From the NCBI GenBank assembly GCA_937900565.1, contig CALCFG010000136.1:1-64000 (forward strand): a stretch of DNA of 64,000 nt, given 5' to 3'. Made by a program: the position numbers and the translations under genes. A model generated the notes under the pieces. That model was not told the origin of the DNA. It did no database searches and saw only the letters and a list, made by a program, of their open reading frames with translations. This document shows, in pieces, positions 43,533-52,823 of this stretch (position 1 is its first letter; the number at the start of each line of letters is the position of its first letter). The DNA is from an uncultured Erysipelotrichaceae bacterium. Its GTDB lineage: Bacteria > Bacillota_I > Bacilli_A > Erysipelotrichales > Erysipelotrichaceae.

Positions 43533-46031
43533 ATGGCTAATTTTTTACATAAATTATTAAATGGTGAGAAAAAACAAATTGCCACAATTGATAAAAAAAT
43601 GAATGCTGTGGAAGCATTGCAACCTGAAATAGAAAAACTCAGTGATGAACAATTAAAGGGGAAAACGGAAGAATTTCGTAGTCGCTTAGCAAATGGACAA
43701 ACGCTGGACGATATTTTAGTTGAGGCATTTGCGGTCGTTAGAGAAGCAGCCAAACGTGTCCTTGGAATGACACCATTCCATGTGCAATTAATGGGTGCCT
43801 ATGTATTGCATCAAGGTGATATTGCTGAAATGAAAACAGGTGAAGGTAAAACTTTAACTGAAACTTTACCCGTTTATTTAAATGCATTAAGTGGACAAGG
43901 TGTACATGTTGTTACAGTCAATGAGTATTTGGCAGGACGTGACCGTGATATTAATGGACCAGTATATGAATTTTTAGGATTAACAGTAGGATTAAATTTA
44001 CGTCAATTAACTACTAGTCAAAAACGCGCTGCCTATGCATGTGATGTTACCTATACGACAAACGCTGAATTAGGATTTGATTACTTACGTGATAACATGG
44101 TAACCAAAAAAGAAGACCGCGTATTGCGTGGATTAAACTATGCATTAATTGATGAAGTGGATAGTATTTTAATTGATGAAGCACGAACGCCATTAATTAT
44201 TTCCGGTGGAAAACAAATTAATGCGAATTTATATTTGCAAGCGGATAAGTTTGCTAAATCATTAACGGAAAATGCCGATTATACAATCGATATTCAAACA
44301 CGCTCCGTGTCATTAACTGATAGTGGTGTGGATAAAGCAGAACGTGCGTTTAAAGTGGAAAATCTATTCGATTTAAATAACACTTCTTTAGTGCATTTTA
44401 TTACTCAAGCATTAAAAGCTAATTACATCATGCGTGCAGATATTGAATACATGGTGGATAAAGAAAATGATGTTGTTTTAATTATTGACCAAAATACTGG
44501 ACGTACCATGCCAGGAAGAGAATATTCTGACGGTTTACACCAAGCCATTGAAGCGAAAGAAGGCATTGGTATTAAACAAGAAACCGTTACATTGGCAACG
44601 ATTACTTACCAAAACTTCTTCCGTTTATATAACAAATTATGTGGTATGACTGGTACTGCTAAAACTGAGGAAGAAGAATTCTTAGAAATTTACAACATGC
44701 GTGTTGTTGAAATTCCAACGAACCGCCCAATGATACGTAAAGATTATCCAGATGCGATTTATGCCTCAAAGAAAGCTAAATTTAACGCTTTAGTAAATGA
44801 AGTGGTGGCGTGTCATGAAAAAGGACAACCAGTTTTAGTGGGAACAATTTCAGTAGAAACGAGTGAATTAATCAGTAAGATGTTAAAATCTCGTAAGATT
44901 CATCATGAAGTGTTGAATGCTAAAAACCATGCACGTGAAGCAGAAATTATAGCGCGTGCTGGTCAAAAAGGTGCAGTAACGATTGCTACTAATATGGCTG
45001 GTCGTGGTACTGATATTAAACTTGGTGATGGTGTCAAGGAATTGGGTGGATTGGCTGTTTTAGGTAGTGAACGTCATGAGTCCCGTCGTATTGATAACCA
45101 ATTACGTGGACGTTCAGGCCGTCAAGGTGACCCTGGATTTAGCCGTTTCTATGTATCCATTGAAGATGAATTAATGCTACGTTTTGGTGCAGAACGTATG
45201 CAAGGTACATTTGCTCAATTGGGTGATGAAGCTTTGGAAAGTAAAACAGTAACTAAATTTATTGAAGGTGCACAACGTCGTGTTGAAGGTGTTAACTTTG
45301 ATTCGCGTAAAACATTATTAGGTTATGATGATGTTATGCGTCAACAACGTGAAGTAATGTATGAACAACGTAACTTTATCTTAGATCATGAAGATGTCCA
45401 TGAAATTACCAAAGGTATGTTTGATGAAGTGATTTCTAACATGATTGAAAATAACATGGATGAAAAACATAAAAATGTTCAGTTGGATCCAGTGTTAGAA
45501 TCTTTAAGTAAATTAGGCTTTAAAGAACCAGTTAATAAAAATGACTATGTATCATTAACTCCAGAACAAATTAAAGACAACTTAGTGGATGCATGCTTTG
45601 CGGTTTATGAAGATAAGATTAAAGATTATAAACAACAAATGTTACCACTTGAACGCACTATGGTATTAAAGATGATTGACCAATCCTGGGTAAATCATAT
45701 TGATGTGATGAATAAACTTAGAGAGGGTATTGGATTACGTGGATATGCTCAAACGAATCCATTGCAAGCTTATGTTGAAGAAGGATTTAGCTTATTTGAG
45801 GAAATGAAGGAACAAATTGCTTTAAATGTTGTTCGTTTCTGTTTAAATGTAAAGATTGTTGTTAACGAGCCACAACCACAACCTAAAAAAGTTGATTTTA
45901 ATCAATTAACGCCGCAACAACAACGAAAAGTGCTAAACGATATTGCGCAAAAGAATCCGCAATTAGCGAAAGCAATTCTTGCAAAACAACTTGAGTCGCA
46001 ACAAAATAAAGATAAGGAAAATACAAATTAA
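43533..46031 (+). CDS. secA: preprotein translocase ATPase SecA
   Basis: The 832-residue motor pushes secretory proteins through SecYEG. Walker A MKTGEGKTL, DEVDSILIDEARTPL, GRTMPGREYSDGLHQAIEAKE of the crosslinking domain and RGRSGRQGDPG of motif VI are clear. The C-terminus ends in a Gln/Lys-rich tail without the zinc-binding SEC-C domain. AAAAAGGAG precedes the ATG; TATAAT (43502-43507) is a likely -10. The stop shares one base with the prfB start. Confidence 0.96.
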   Translation: MANFLHKLLNGEKKQIATIDKKMNAVEALQPEIEKLSDEQLKGKTEEFRSRLANGQTLDDILVEAFAVVREAAKRVLGMTPFHVQLMGAYVLHQGDIAEMKTGEGKTLTETLPVYLNALSGQGVHVVTVNEYLAGRDRDINGPVYEFLGLTVGLNLRQLTTSQKRAAYACDVTYTTNAELGFDYLRDNMVTKKEDRVLRGLNYALIDEVDSILIDEARTPLIISGGKQINANLYLQADKFAKSLTENADYTIDIQTRSVSLTDSGVDKAERAFKVENLFDLNNTSLVHFITQALKANYIMRADIEYMVDKENDVVLIIDQNTGRTMPGREYSDGLHQAIEAKEGIGIKQETVTLATITYQNFFRLYNKLCGMTGTAKTEEEEFLEIYNMRVVEIPTNRPMIRKDYPDAIYASKKAKFNALVNEVVACHEKGQPVLVGTISVETSELISKMLKSRKIHHEVLNAKNHAREAEIIARAGQKGAVTIATNMAGRGTDIKLGDGVKELGGLAVLGSERHESRRIDNQLRGRSGRQGDPGFSRFYVSIEDELMLRFGAERMQGTFAQLGDEALESKTVTKFIEGAQRRVEGVNFDSRKTLLGYDDVMRQQREVMYEQRNFILDHEDVHEITKGMFDEVISNMIENNMDEKHKNVQLDPVLESLSKLGFKEPVNKNDYVSLTPEQIKDNLVDACFAVYEDKIKDYKQQMLPLERTMVLKMIDQSWVNHIDVMNKLREGIGLRGYAQTNPLQAYVEEGFSLFEEMKEQIALNVVRFCLNVKIVVNEPQPQPKKVDFNQLTPQQQRKVLNDIAQKNPQLAKAILAKQLESQQNKDKENTN

Positions 46032-47132
46032 TGGAAGTTTATGAATTAAAGCAGGAGTTAAACCAATTGAGTCTTAAGGTACGTCAATTGGGTGATTCAC
46101 TTTGACTTACCTGCAAAACAAAAACAATACGATGATTATCAAGTCTTAATGAACGATCAGGACTTTTGGAATGATCCAAAATATGCCCAACATATCATTA
46201 AATTAGCCAATGGCTTAAAAGATATTGTTTCTAAAAGTGAACAATTGCAATTACAAAATGCATCATTAATTGAATTGGTTGACAGTTATGATGGTACAGA
46301 TAGTGAAATGTGGGAGTTGATTGAGGAAGAGTTTTCCAGTTTTAAAAAAGCGTTTGCGAATTATGAATTGGATGTTCTATTAGCTGATGATTACAATAAA
46401 AACAATGCCATTGTTTCATTCCATCCCGGAGCGGGTGGCACTGAAAGTCAAGATTGGGCACAAATGCTTGAACGAATGATAGAACGTTATGCTGCTGTTA
46501 AAGGCTATAAATGTACCATATTGGATTGGCAAGATGGTGAAGAAGCAGGTATTAAAAGCGCATCTGTACTTGTGGAAGGCTATATGGCTTATGGTTATTT
46601 AAAAGCATTAAAAGGAGTTCATCGTTTAGTTCGTATTTCTCCTTTTGATTCCAATGCAAGACGGCATACATCCTTTGCGTCAATGGATGTTATGCCTCAA
46701 TTTGATGATGATATTGAATTAACCATTGATGAGAATGATTTACAAATTGATACCCACCGTGCTTCTGGTGCGGGTGGGCAACATATTAATAAAACCGATA
46801 GCGCAGTAAGAATTTTACATAAACCGACAGGCATCGTCGTAAATTGTCAAAGTGAACGTTCTCAAATCCAAAATAGGGAACGTGCGATGAACATGTTACG
46901 TTCAAAATTGTATCAAGTAATGTTAGAGCAACAAGCCCAACAAGTTGCCAGTTTAAAAGGGGATGTGAAATCCATTGAATGGGGATCACAAATCATGTCG
47001 TATGTATTCTGTCCCTACACAATGGTAAAAGATTTACGCACTAACTATGAGCAAACCAATGTGGAAAAAGTCATGGATGGCGACTTAGACGGATTTATTT
47101 TTGCTTACTTGAAGAGCCTTATTGGAGAATAG
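46031..47132 (+). CDS. prfB: peptide chain release factor 2 with programmed +1 frameshift
   Basis: RF2 of 366 residues is made from two frames: 24 codons from ATG 46031 to CTT (46100-46102), then an in-frame TGA, then the +1 frame from GAC (46104) to the stop at 47132. The ribosome-binding GAGGQH loop sits in ASGAGGQHINKTDS and the stop-recognition motif SPF in RISPFDSNARRH. RF2 reads UGA and UAA. It is translationally coupled to secA. Confidence 0.95.
46091..46106 (+). other. prfB autoregulatory frameshift site
   Basis: The slippery CTT-TGA-C (46100-46106) is the universal RF2 site. GGTGA (46091-46095), able to pair with the 16S rRNA 3' end, lies 4 nt upstream, as in other bacteria. Low RF2 favours the shift. 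Confidence 0.9.
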
Positions 47133-47146
47133 GCTCTTCTTTGTTT
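47111..47146 (+). terminator. hairpin at the end of prfB
   Basis: GAAGAGCC (47111-47118) pairs with GGCTCTTC (47132-47139), extended by A-T pairs, then T-rich. The stem spans the prfB stop. TATAAT (47146-47151) just after it is a likely -10 for uppP. Confidence 0.75.
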
Positions 47147-47172
47147 ATAATGAATTAGTAGAAGGAGGAAAT

Positions 47173-47994
47173 ATGTCATTTATTAAATTATTAATTCTTG
47201 GTATTATCCAAGGAATTAGCGAATGGTTACCCATTTCCTCTAGTGCACATTTATTATTGTATGAAAAATGGGCCAACGTCTTAATGTATTCAGACCCGAT
47301 TTTAAATGTTAATTTTTTAAATTTATTAACAGTAGTAATTCAATTAGGTAGTGTTGGTGCAGTGATGATGTTATTTAATCGCCAACTGAATCCATTTGAT
47401 CCACGTAAAAGCAAAAAAGGAAAAGCCATAACCTATGGGTTATGGATAAAAATAATAGTTGCCGCTTTACCAAGTTTATTGGTAGGGATAACCTTATCAC
47501 GTTTTGCTGACCATTATTTCCATAATGAAATAGTGATTGCCATTATGTTAATTGTGATTGGGATTCTTTTTATTGTCGTTGAAAATCACAGTGTGCCATT
47601 ACGTATACGTAAATTAAATCAAATGGATTTATTGACCGCATTCAAAATTGGTTGTGTGCAAACCGTAGCTATTATCCCAGGGGCGTCTCGCTCTGGCAGT
47701 AGTATTTTAGCTGCTTTAATGGAAGGTGTAGATCGTAAGGTTGCCTGTGAATTCTCGTTTTTAATATCAATTCCAGTGATAATTGGCGCTTCGTTATTAA
47801 AAATCATTCAATATAGTGCAGGTATTACATTTGGCGGCTGGTTATATGTGATTGGTGGATGTTTAATTAGCTTTATTGTAAGCTTGTTTGTCGTTCGTAT
47901 TTTAATTAACTATATCAAAACACATGATTTCCGTGTTTTTGGTATCTATCGTATACTATTAGCCATTGTAGTGATTATTAGTATATTTTTGTAA
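47173..47994 (+). CDS. uppP: undecaprenyl-diphosphatase
   Basis: The 273-residue membrane enzyme recycles the lipid carrier of cell-wall synthesis and gives bacitracin tolerance. The two catalytic motifs GISEWLPISSSAHL (residues 13-26) and PGASRSGSS are intact, with about eight hydrophobic segments. AAGGAGGA precedes the ATG; the in-frame start at 47122 lies in the terminator hairpin. Confidence 0.94.
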   Translation: MSFIKLLILGIIQGISEWLPISSSAHLLLYEKWANVLMYSDPILNVNFLNLLTVVIQLGSVGAVMMLFNRQLNPFDPRKSKKGKAITYGLWIKIIVAALPSLLVGITLSRFADHYFHNEIVIAIMLIVIGILFIVVENHSVPLRIRKLNQMDLLTAFKIGCVQTVAIIPGASRSGSSILAALMEGVDRKVACEFSFLISIPVIIGASLLKIIQYSAGITFGGWLYVIGGCLISFIVSLFVVRILINYIKTHDFRVFGIYRILLAIVVIISIFL

Positions 47995-48010
47995 GGAGTA
48001 GTATTTTTCA

Positions 48011-49210
48011 ATGATTGATACAAGTAAAATTGTTGCCTTATTTGTTGAAGGTGTGATGACTTTCTTTTCACCTTGTGTTTTACCTATTATTCCACTGTAT
48101 GTGGCTTATTTGACAAACTGGGCAACAAGCCAAAATAAAGATGGGGAAAAGAAAGTTTCTTATCTTAAATTTTTATTATTAACATTGGCATTTATGGCTG
48201 GTGTGAGTGTTATCTTTTTCGTTTTAGGATTTAGTTCATCTTTTCTATCCAAGTGGTTAACACGCTATAGTTTAGTTTTGGAATATGTGGCAGCCTTTGT
48301 CATTATCTTATTGGCTTTATATTACTTAGGTGTAATCAATGTGCCTTGGTTTAATCAAAATCATAAATTGGGCATGAAATTAGATATGAATAAAGGTGGG
48401 TATGTATCTGCTTTCTTATTGGGATTTTTATTCTCGTTTGGGTGGACGCCGTGCATTGGTCCAATGTTAGGATCGGCCTTTAGTTTAAGTTTAACGGGTG
48501 GTTCGCAAGGGGATGCATTCCTGTATGTGATGGCTTATGCTTTAGGTTTTATGTTCATGTTTGCATTACTTGGAATAGCGAGTAAATGGGTGCTGTCTTT
48601 GCTTGAAAAAGCGAAAAATGTTATGCCAAAAATTATATTGGTTTCGGGTTTAGTAATGCTAAGCATGGGTGGTTATGTTTTCTATCAAGCCAGTGTTAAA
48701 ACGGTTGCGTTGCAAGAAAATCAAGCCACTATTGGCGAAACTACCCAAACCGCACCTGAAGAAAATCTGAGTGAACCAACGGTTTTAACAATGGAAGATA
48801 TTAACTTTACATTGGAAGATAAAGATGGCAATGAAGTGAGTTTAACAGATTATAAAGGTAAAAAAACATTGGTTATGTTTTTTGGTACATGGTGTGGCTA
48901 TTGTCGTATGGAAATTCCTGAATTGCAAGAATACGCTAATACGCACGATGATTTAAATATTTTATTAGTATCCCATCCAGATAGTGGCATTAATGATGAA
49001 ACGAAAGCAGTCGTTGATGCATTTATGGAAGAAAATAATTATACATTGGATTATGTCTATGATGTGGGTGGTGCAGTATCCACTTACTTTACTCAAGGAT
49101 CTTTCCCATCCAATTTCTTCTTTAATTCCGATGGTACTTTACTTGGCCAATTGCCAGGTGCAATGACGCAAGATCAAATGATTGATATCATTCAAAATCA
49201 AATGCATTAA
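48011..49210 (+). CDS. CcdA-thioredoxin fusion, extracytoplasmic thiol reductant supply
   Basis: The 399-residue protein joins a six-helix CcdA/DsbD-type membrane domain, with its redox Cys pair in FSPCVLP (about residue 22) and WTPCIGP (about 150), to an external TlpA-like thioredoxin domain with active site WCGYC near residue 297. A linker of about 30 residues separates them. It should carry electrons from cytoplasmic thioredoxin to proteins outside the membrane. The partner, for example a methionine sulfoxide reductase, is not nearby. A terminator follows. Confidence 0.88.
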   Translation: MIDTSKIVALFVEGVMTFFSPCVLPIIPLYVAYLTNWATSQNKDGEKKVSYLKFLLLTLAFMAGVSVIFFVLGFSSSFLSKWLTRYSLVLEYVAAFVIILLALYYLGVINVPWFNQNHKLGMKLDMNKGGYVSAFLLGFLFSFGWTPCIGPMLGSAFSLSLTGGSQGDAFLYVMAYALGFMFMFALLGIASKWVLSLLEKAKNVMPKIILVSGLVMLSMGGYVFYQASVKTVALQENQATIGETTQTAPEENLSEPTVLTMEDINFTLEDKDGNEVSLTDYKGKKTLVMFFGTWCGYCRMEIPELQEYANTHDDLNILLVSHPDSGINDETKAVVDAFMEENNYTLDYVYDVGGAVSTYFTQGSFPSNFFFNSDGTLLGQLPGAMTQDQMIDIIQNQMH

Positions 49211-49224
49211 TATAAACTAAGTGA

Positions 49225-49258
49225 AGAATCCTATTGATTGATAATAGGATTCTTTTTT
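49225..49258 (+). terminator. intrinsic terminator after the CcdA-thioredoxin gene
   Basis: An 11-bp stem AGAATCCTATT/AATAGGATTCT (49225-49235, 49243-49253) and a T run. Confidence 0.9.
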
Positions 49259-49490
49259 AAGGGTATTAACGTAGCTTAAATTAATTTATTAATGAAAATG
49301 AAACAATTTTAAATTTTATTTACATTTATAATTAGAAAAATGTAAAAATTTTCATTCGGATCAAACTGGTAAAGTCGCATATTTATCGTATTGTGTAAGA
49401 ATTGTGAAAATTAGAAGTTCGTTTTGTGTATAGAGTTTGTTTCAAAATAAGTAAAACTAATTTTCAAATGTGAAAAAATAACAAAAAATA

Positions 49491-49527
49491 ATTAATTGTG
49501 AAGCAATTAATTTGTTTAAAATATAGT
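49491..49527 (+). promoter_or_regulatory. inverted repeat and -10 before the second flavoprotein
   Basis: ATTAATTG/CAATTAAT (49491-49498, 49504-49511) around TGAAG; TATAGT (49522-49527) is a probable -10, the same hexamer as before the first flavoprotein. TTGTGA within the repeat could be a Rex or CRP/FNR half-site. The remaining 49259-49554 is very AT-rich with nothing else recognisable. Confidence 0.45.
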
Positions 49528-49554
49528 TATCAACTTTAAGAAAGGAATTTGAAA

Positions 49555-51288
49555 ATGAAAAATACATTTAAAAAAGCCAGTATTGCATTATTAGTTGCAA
49601 GTATGGCAGCTTGTAGTAATTCAAATGGTACACAAACAAGTGCACCAGCAACTGAAGGTACAAGCGGTGAAGCAAACGTTTATGAAGCGAAAGCAACCGG
49701 ATATGGTGGAGAATTAAACGTTAAGGTAACGATTGAAGGGGAAACAATTAAAGATATCGAATTGGGTGACAATCATGAAACAAATGTTGTCATGGATCGT
49801 GCTTTCCCGGTAATTAAAGAAAGAATTTTAGAAGCTAACTCTCCTGTAGTGGATAGCGTGAGTGCTGCGACTTTCTCTTCTTACGCTGTTAAACAAGCAG
49901 TTGCTGATGCAATGAAACAAGCAGGTTTAACGGTTGAAGGTGAAGTTGTTAGAGAAGTGCCGACATACGAAGGTGTTGAACCAACTAAAATCGATGATGT
50001 AACAACAGATATCGTTATTGTTGGTGGTGGTCCTGCTGGTTTAGGTGCAGCGATTGCCGCTAAACAAGAAAATGCAGATGCTAATGTTATGATTATTGAA
50101 AAATTAGATATTCTAAGTGGTAATGGTAAATTCGATATGAACTTCTTTGATATGGTAAATACTAAAGCCCAAGAAGCTGCAGGTAACCCAATGACTAAAG
50201 AAGATTTCATTGAAATGAAAAAAGAAGCTGCTGAAGGTATGGCACGTGTTGAAGTATGGGCTGAACAAGAAGCAACAATCGATGCTTGGTTACGAGATAT
50301 GGGTGTGGAATTGGACTATAACTATGGTGGTGAAGGTTCAACAAGCCACATGGCAAAAGAAGACCAATACGCAGGTGAAGTAATTCAAGCTGGTTTAGAA
50401 GCTGAAGCAAACCGTTTAGGTGTCGAAATTAGAACTGGTACCAAAGGTGAAGATTTCGTTATGGATGGCAATAAAGTAACTGGTGTTGTGGTTACAACGA
50501 ATAAAAATGAAACATATAACATCATGGCTAACAAAACTATTGTTGCTACAGGTGGATTCTGCTCTAACAAAGAATTATTAGCTGAATATGCACCAGGAAA
50601 TGAAGTTATGACAACATCTAACCAAATGGGTACAACTGGTGACTTTGTTAAAGTATTTGAAGAAAAAGGTATGAAATTAGAAAGAATGGATAAAATGTCT
50701 GTCTTCTCTAATATTATTGACCCTCGTCGTGATTTAACAGGTGGTGCTGATTTGAACTTATTGGTAGCAGCTGATGGAACTATTTTAAATAATAACTTAA
50801 GTGGTTTGGAACGTTATGAAATGATTGAAAATGCAGGTGGTGCGTACTACATTACGGATAGTACTGGTTATGATTCTTTCTATCGTATTCGTAAACACGT
50901 TGGTTTAGGTTATTACAGCCAAGGTGAAACAATTGAAGAATTAGCAACAGCTTTGGGCATTGATGGTGCTGCATTAGCTGAAAATATTGCCACATTTAAT
51001 GAACAAGCAAAAGATGGTGGTGAAGTAGAAGCTTTAGATGGTGCTTCAGTTAAACGTACATTTGATGCCGAAGGGCCATACTATGGTGTAAAAGTAGTTC
51101 CTGCTAACCACATGACTAAAGGTGGGGTTGCAGCTAATGAAAATGCCCAAGTATTGTTTGAAGATGGTAGTGTTGTCGAAGGTTTATATGCTGCTGGTGA
51201 AGTAACGAGTCAAACTGGTGCTTACAGTCAATCTGTATGTTTCGGACGAGTTGCTGGTCAACATGCTGCAGCTAACTTAAGTAAATAA
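49555..51288 (+). CDS. exported FMN/FAD flavoprotein reductase, divergent paralogue
   Basis: The 577-residue lipoprotein (MAAC, Cys 20) has an FMN-binding domain followed by an FAD-binding fumarate-reductase-like domain (VIVVGGGPAGL form IVIVGGGPAGLGAAIAA, about 152-168). The flavinylation sequon reads DSVSAATFSS, with Ala where Gly is usual before Ala-Thr 106. In the catalytic half the ERFV-x-E-x-x-R string of fumarate reductases is replaced by GLERYEMIENAGG, and NHMTKGGV stands for HHTMGGV, so the substrate must differ from fumarate. ATG 49555 with AAAGGA eight bases upstream was chosen over TTG 49549. A strong terminator follows; it is a single-gene unit. Confidence 0.85.
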   Translation: MKNTFKKASIALLVASMAACSNSNGTQTSAPATEGTSGEANVYEAKATGYGGELNVKVTIEGETIKDIELGDNHETNVVMDRAFPVIKERILEANSPVVDSVSAATFSSYAVKQAVADAMKQAGLTVEGEVVREVPTYEGVEPTKIDDVTTDIVIVGGGPAGLGAAIAAKQENADANVMIIEKLDILSGNGKFDMNFFDMVNTKAQEAAGNPMTKEDFIEMKKEAAEGMARVEVWAEQEATIDAWLRDMGVELDYNYGGEGSTSHMAKEDQYAGEVIQAGLEAEANRLGVEIRTGTKGEDFVMDGNKVTGVVVTTNKNETYNIMANKTIVATGGFCSNKELLAEYAPGNEVMTTSNQMGTTGDFVKVFEEKGMKLERMDKMSVFSNIIDPRRDLTGGADLNLLVAADGTILNNNLSGLERYEMIENAGGAYYITDSTGYDSFYRIRKHVGLGYYSQGETIEELATALGIDGAALAENIATFNEQAKDGGEVEALDGASVKRTFDAEGPYYGVKVVPANHMTKGGVAANENAQVLFEDGSVVEGLYAAGEVTSQTGAYSQSVCFGRVAGQHAAANLSK

Positions 51289-51310
51289 ATTCTTAGTTTT
51301 TAGTAAAATT

Positions 51311-51339
51311 AGGATCAAAGTTATCACTTTGGTCCTTTT
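51311..51339 (+). terminator. intrinsic terminator after the second flavoprotein
   Basis: AGGATCAAAGT (51311-51321) pairs with ACTTTGGTCCT (51326-51336, one G-T pair), then T. Confidence 0.88.
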
Positions 51340-51440
51340 ATTTATCTTAATTTTACTCGATTAAAACCGTTTCTGTTTCTACCGAGTGAAACTTGACATT
51401 TAGATTATCGTTTTTAAAACGATAGTAAAGCGGTAATACT

Positions 51441-52036
51441 ATGTTTATTGGAAGAAGCAAATAGTTAAATAAATTGATAAGGTAGTTCACAAAATAGGTA
51501 TGGGTACTATGTTACTTTATGGTAGACAACGTATTGGAAAGAGTGAACTAACCAAGCAGTTGCTTAATGAATGTAATTGCAAACATATTTATTATCGCTA
51601 TATTTTTCGTAACTCACAACGAAAAATTATGGATGAAGCGATATTCTTTGACAAATATATTGCTAAAGGTTTTGAAGAAAATTATGTTCCTCATTAATTT
51701 GAGGCAATTAGTAAGCAATATCTAATTGATCGAAACATTAAAGACAATATAAACCCTATGATTGAACGAATAGGTAATATTATTATAATGTTCCGAAATG
51801 TCATCGTAATGGTGAATTTGATATTGTTACCCAAGATGAAAATGGATATATTCTGGGAAGTTAAATTTAAAAAAGATACACTTAACGAAGCAACAATACG
51901 TATTGAGATTAATCAAGTCAAAGATATTGGATTTAATTGCTATAAATACGGATTTATATCGCTTAGTGGATTTGAATCAATAATTATCGATAATGTCATA
52001 TTATTAACTTTAGATGATGTGTATTATCAAGGATAA
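51441..52036 (+). pseudogene. fragmented AAA ATPase of the DUF234 (archaeal-type ATPase) family
   Basis: Pieces in three frames match one family in order: MFIGRSK-stop-LNKLI (51441 on), then MLLYGRQRIGKSELTKQLL with the P-loop (51512 on), then after an internal deletion FEAISKQYLIDRNIKDNI behind a TAA near 51697. NGEFDIVTQDENGY follows in another frame, then WEVKFKKDT and the C-terminal IGFNCYKYGFISLSGFE. The full protein would be about 450 residues; fewer than 200 codons remain. A perfect 9-bp inverted repeat TATCGTTTT/AAAACGATA (51406-51424) lies just upstream. Confidence 0.8.
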
Positions 52037-52101
52037 ATAATATTAGATTAATTAAAGGCCACGAAGGCTTTTTTTTGATGCATTGAATATACTTATGAAC
52101 A

Positions 52102-52278
52102 CTAAATATAAAAAATAGCAATTAATAAATCGGTATGATTAATAGTATGCATGCTTTCTTTAAATGGATTTAATGTTGTGATTTTTATCGGTAATGGTGA
52201 AATCATCATCCTTTGAATGATTGTGATTAATACAAAAAGCAATGACCTTATTAATAAAGCAAAGATAAGTTCAATCAG
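52102..52278 (-). CDS. candidate small hydrophobic peptide with strong ribosome site but unusual start
   Basis: AAGGAGGTG (52283-52291, minus strand) is the best possible ribosome site. The frame at its correct distance starts CTG (52276-52278) or ATT, not ATG: LIELIFALLIRSLLFVLIT and on, 58 codons. A hydrophobic helix followed by a polar tail recalls holin-like or type I toxin peptides. The only in-frame ATG (52305) lies upstream of the site. It may also be a decayed gene. Confidence 0.35.
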   Translation of the reverse strand: MIELIFALLIRSLLFVLITIIQRMMISPLPIKITTLNPFKESMHTINHTDLLIAIFYI

Positions 52279-52380
52279 GGAACACCTCCTTATAAAAAGA
52301 AGCATTAGTAACAGAATTGATTGATTATTACAGCTTAAGGTAGCGTAGCGAAATAATTATTAAAAAATTAAAGTTAGCTA

Positions 52381-52437
52381 TTGCAAAACATTTACAAGCA
52401 TAATACACTTAGTACAGATAGTACAGATAATACAGAT
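52381..52437 (+). promoter_or_regulatory. promoter and 9-bp tandem repeats before the GntR operon
   Basis: TTGCAA (52381-52386) and TACACT (52404-52409) are 17 bp apart. Three direct units follow: AGTACAGAT (52411-52419), AGTACAGAT (52420-52428), AATACAGAT (52429-52437); AATACACTT (52402-52410) may be a degenerate fourth. They lie over the expected transcription start and are probably the operator of the GntR regulator. Confidence 0.6.
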
Positions 52438-52448
52438 TGGAGGGTACT

Positions 52449-52823
52449 ATGTTTATTATTGATGTTCAAAGTAAAGATCCAATATTTGAACAAATTAAGA
52501 AACAAATTAATCGATTCATTCAATTGGATATATTAAAGCCAGATGATCGCTTACCATCTGTCAGATCATTAGCATTGGAATTAGGTATTAATCCCAATAC
52601 TGTGGCTAAGGCTTATCAAGAATTGGAAATGGAAGGTATTGTTTACACATTAACGAAGAAAGGTGTATTTATTGCTTCACGGGATAAGACAATTGCGAAT
52701 AAACAATTGGTGATAAGTAATTTTAAACAAGTCGTGCGTGAATGTAAAAATAGTGGAATGAGTAAAGATGAATTAATACAGGTGATTAATTCAGTATATG
52801 AAAAGGGTGAAGGTAATGATTGA
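52449..52823 (+). CDS. GntR-family regulator, YtrA subfamily
   Basis: The 124-residue protein is a winged helix-turn-helix (DRLPSVRSLALELGINPNTV followed by AKAYQELE, about residues 33-60) with a very short C-terminal dimerisation part, as in YtrA. Such regulators repress the ABC operon in which they lie and respond to cell-envelope antibiotics or related signals. GGAGGG precedes ATG 52449. It overlaps the ABC ATPase by 8 bp. Confidence 0.9.
   Translation: MFIIDVQSKDPIFEQIKKQINRFIQLDILKPDDRLPSVRSLALELGINPNTVAKAYQELEMEGIVYTLTKKGVFIASRDKTIANKQLVISNFKQVVRECKNSGMSKDELIQVINSVYEKGEGND

Noticed and set aside
46103..46105. In-frame TGA in prfB as selenocysteine or a pseudogene mark
   Set aside because: It is exactly the universal CTT-TGA-C frameshift site of RF2, and the +1 frame continues as a complete protein.
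49259..49554. Possible small RNA in the AT-rich gap before the second flavoprotein
   Set aside because: Apart from one inverted repeat and a -10 element there is no stable structure or terminator to define an RNA.
52411..52437. Tandem 9-bp repeats as a CRISPR-like array
   Set aside because: The units are contiguous with no spacers, too short, and placed as an operator.
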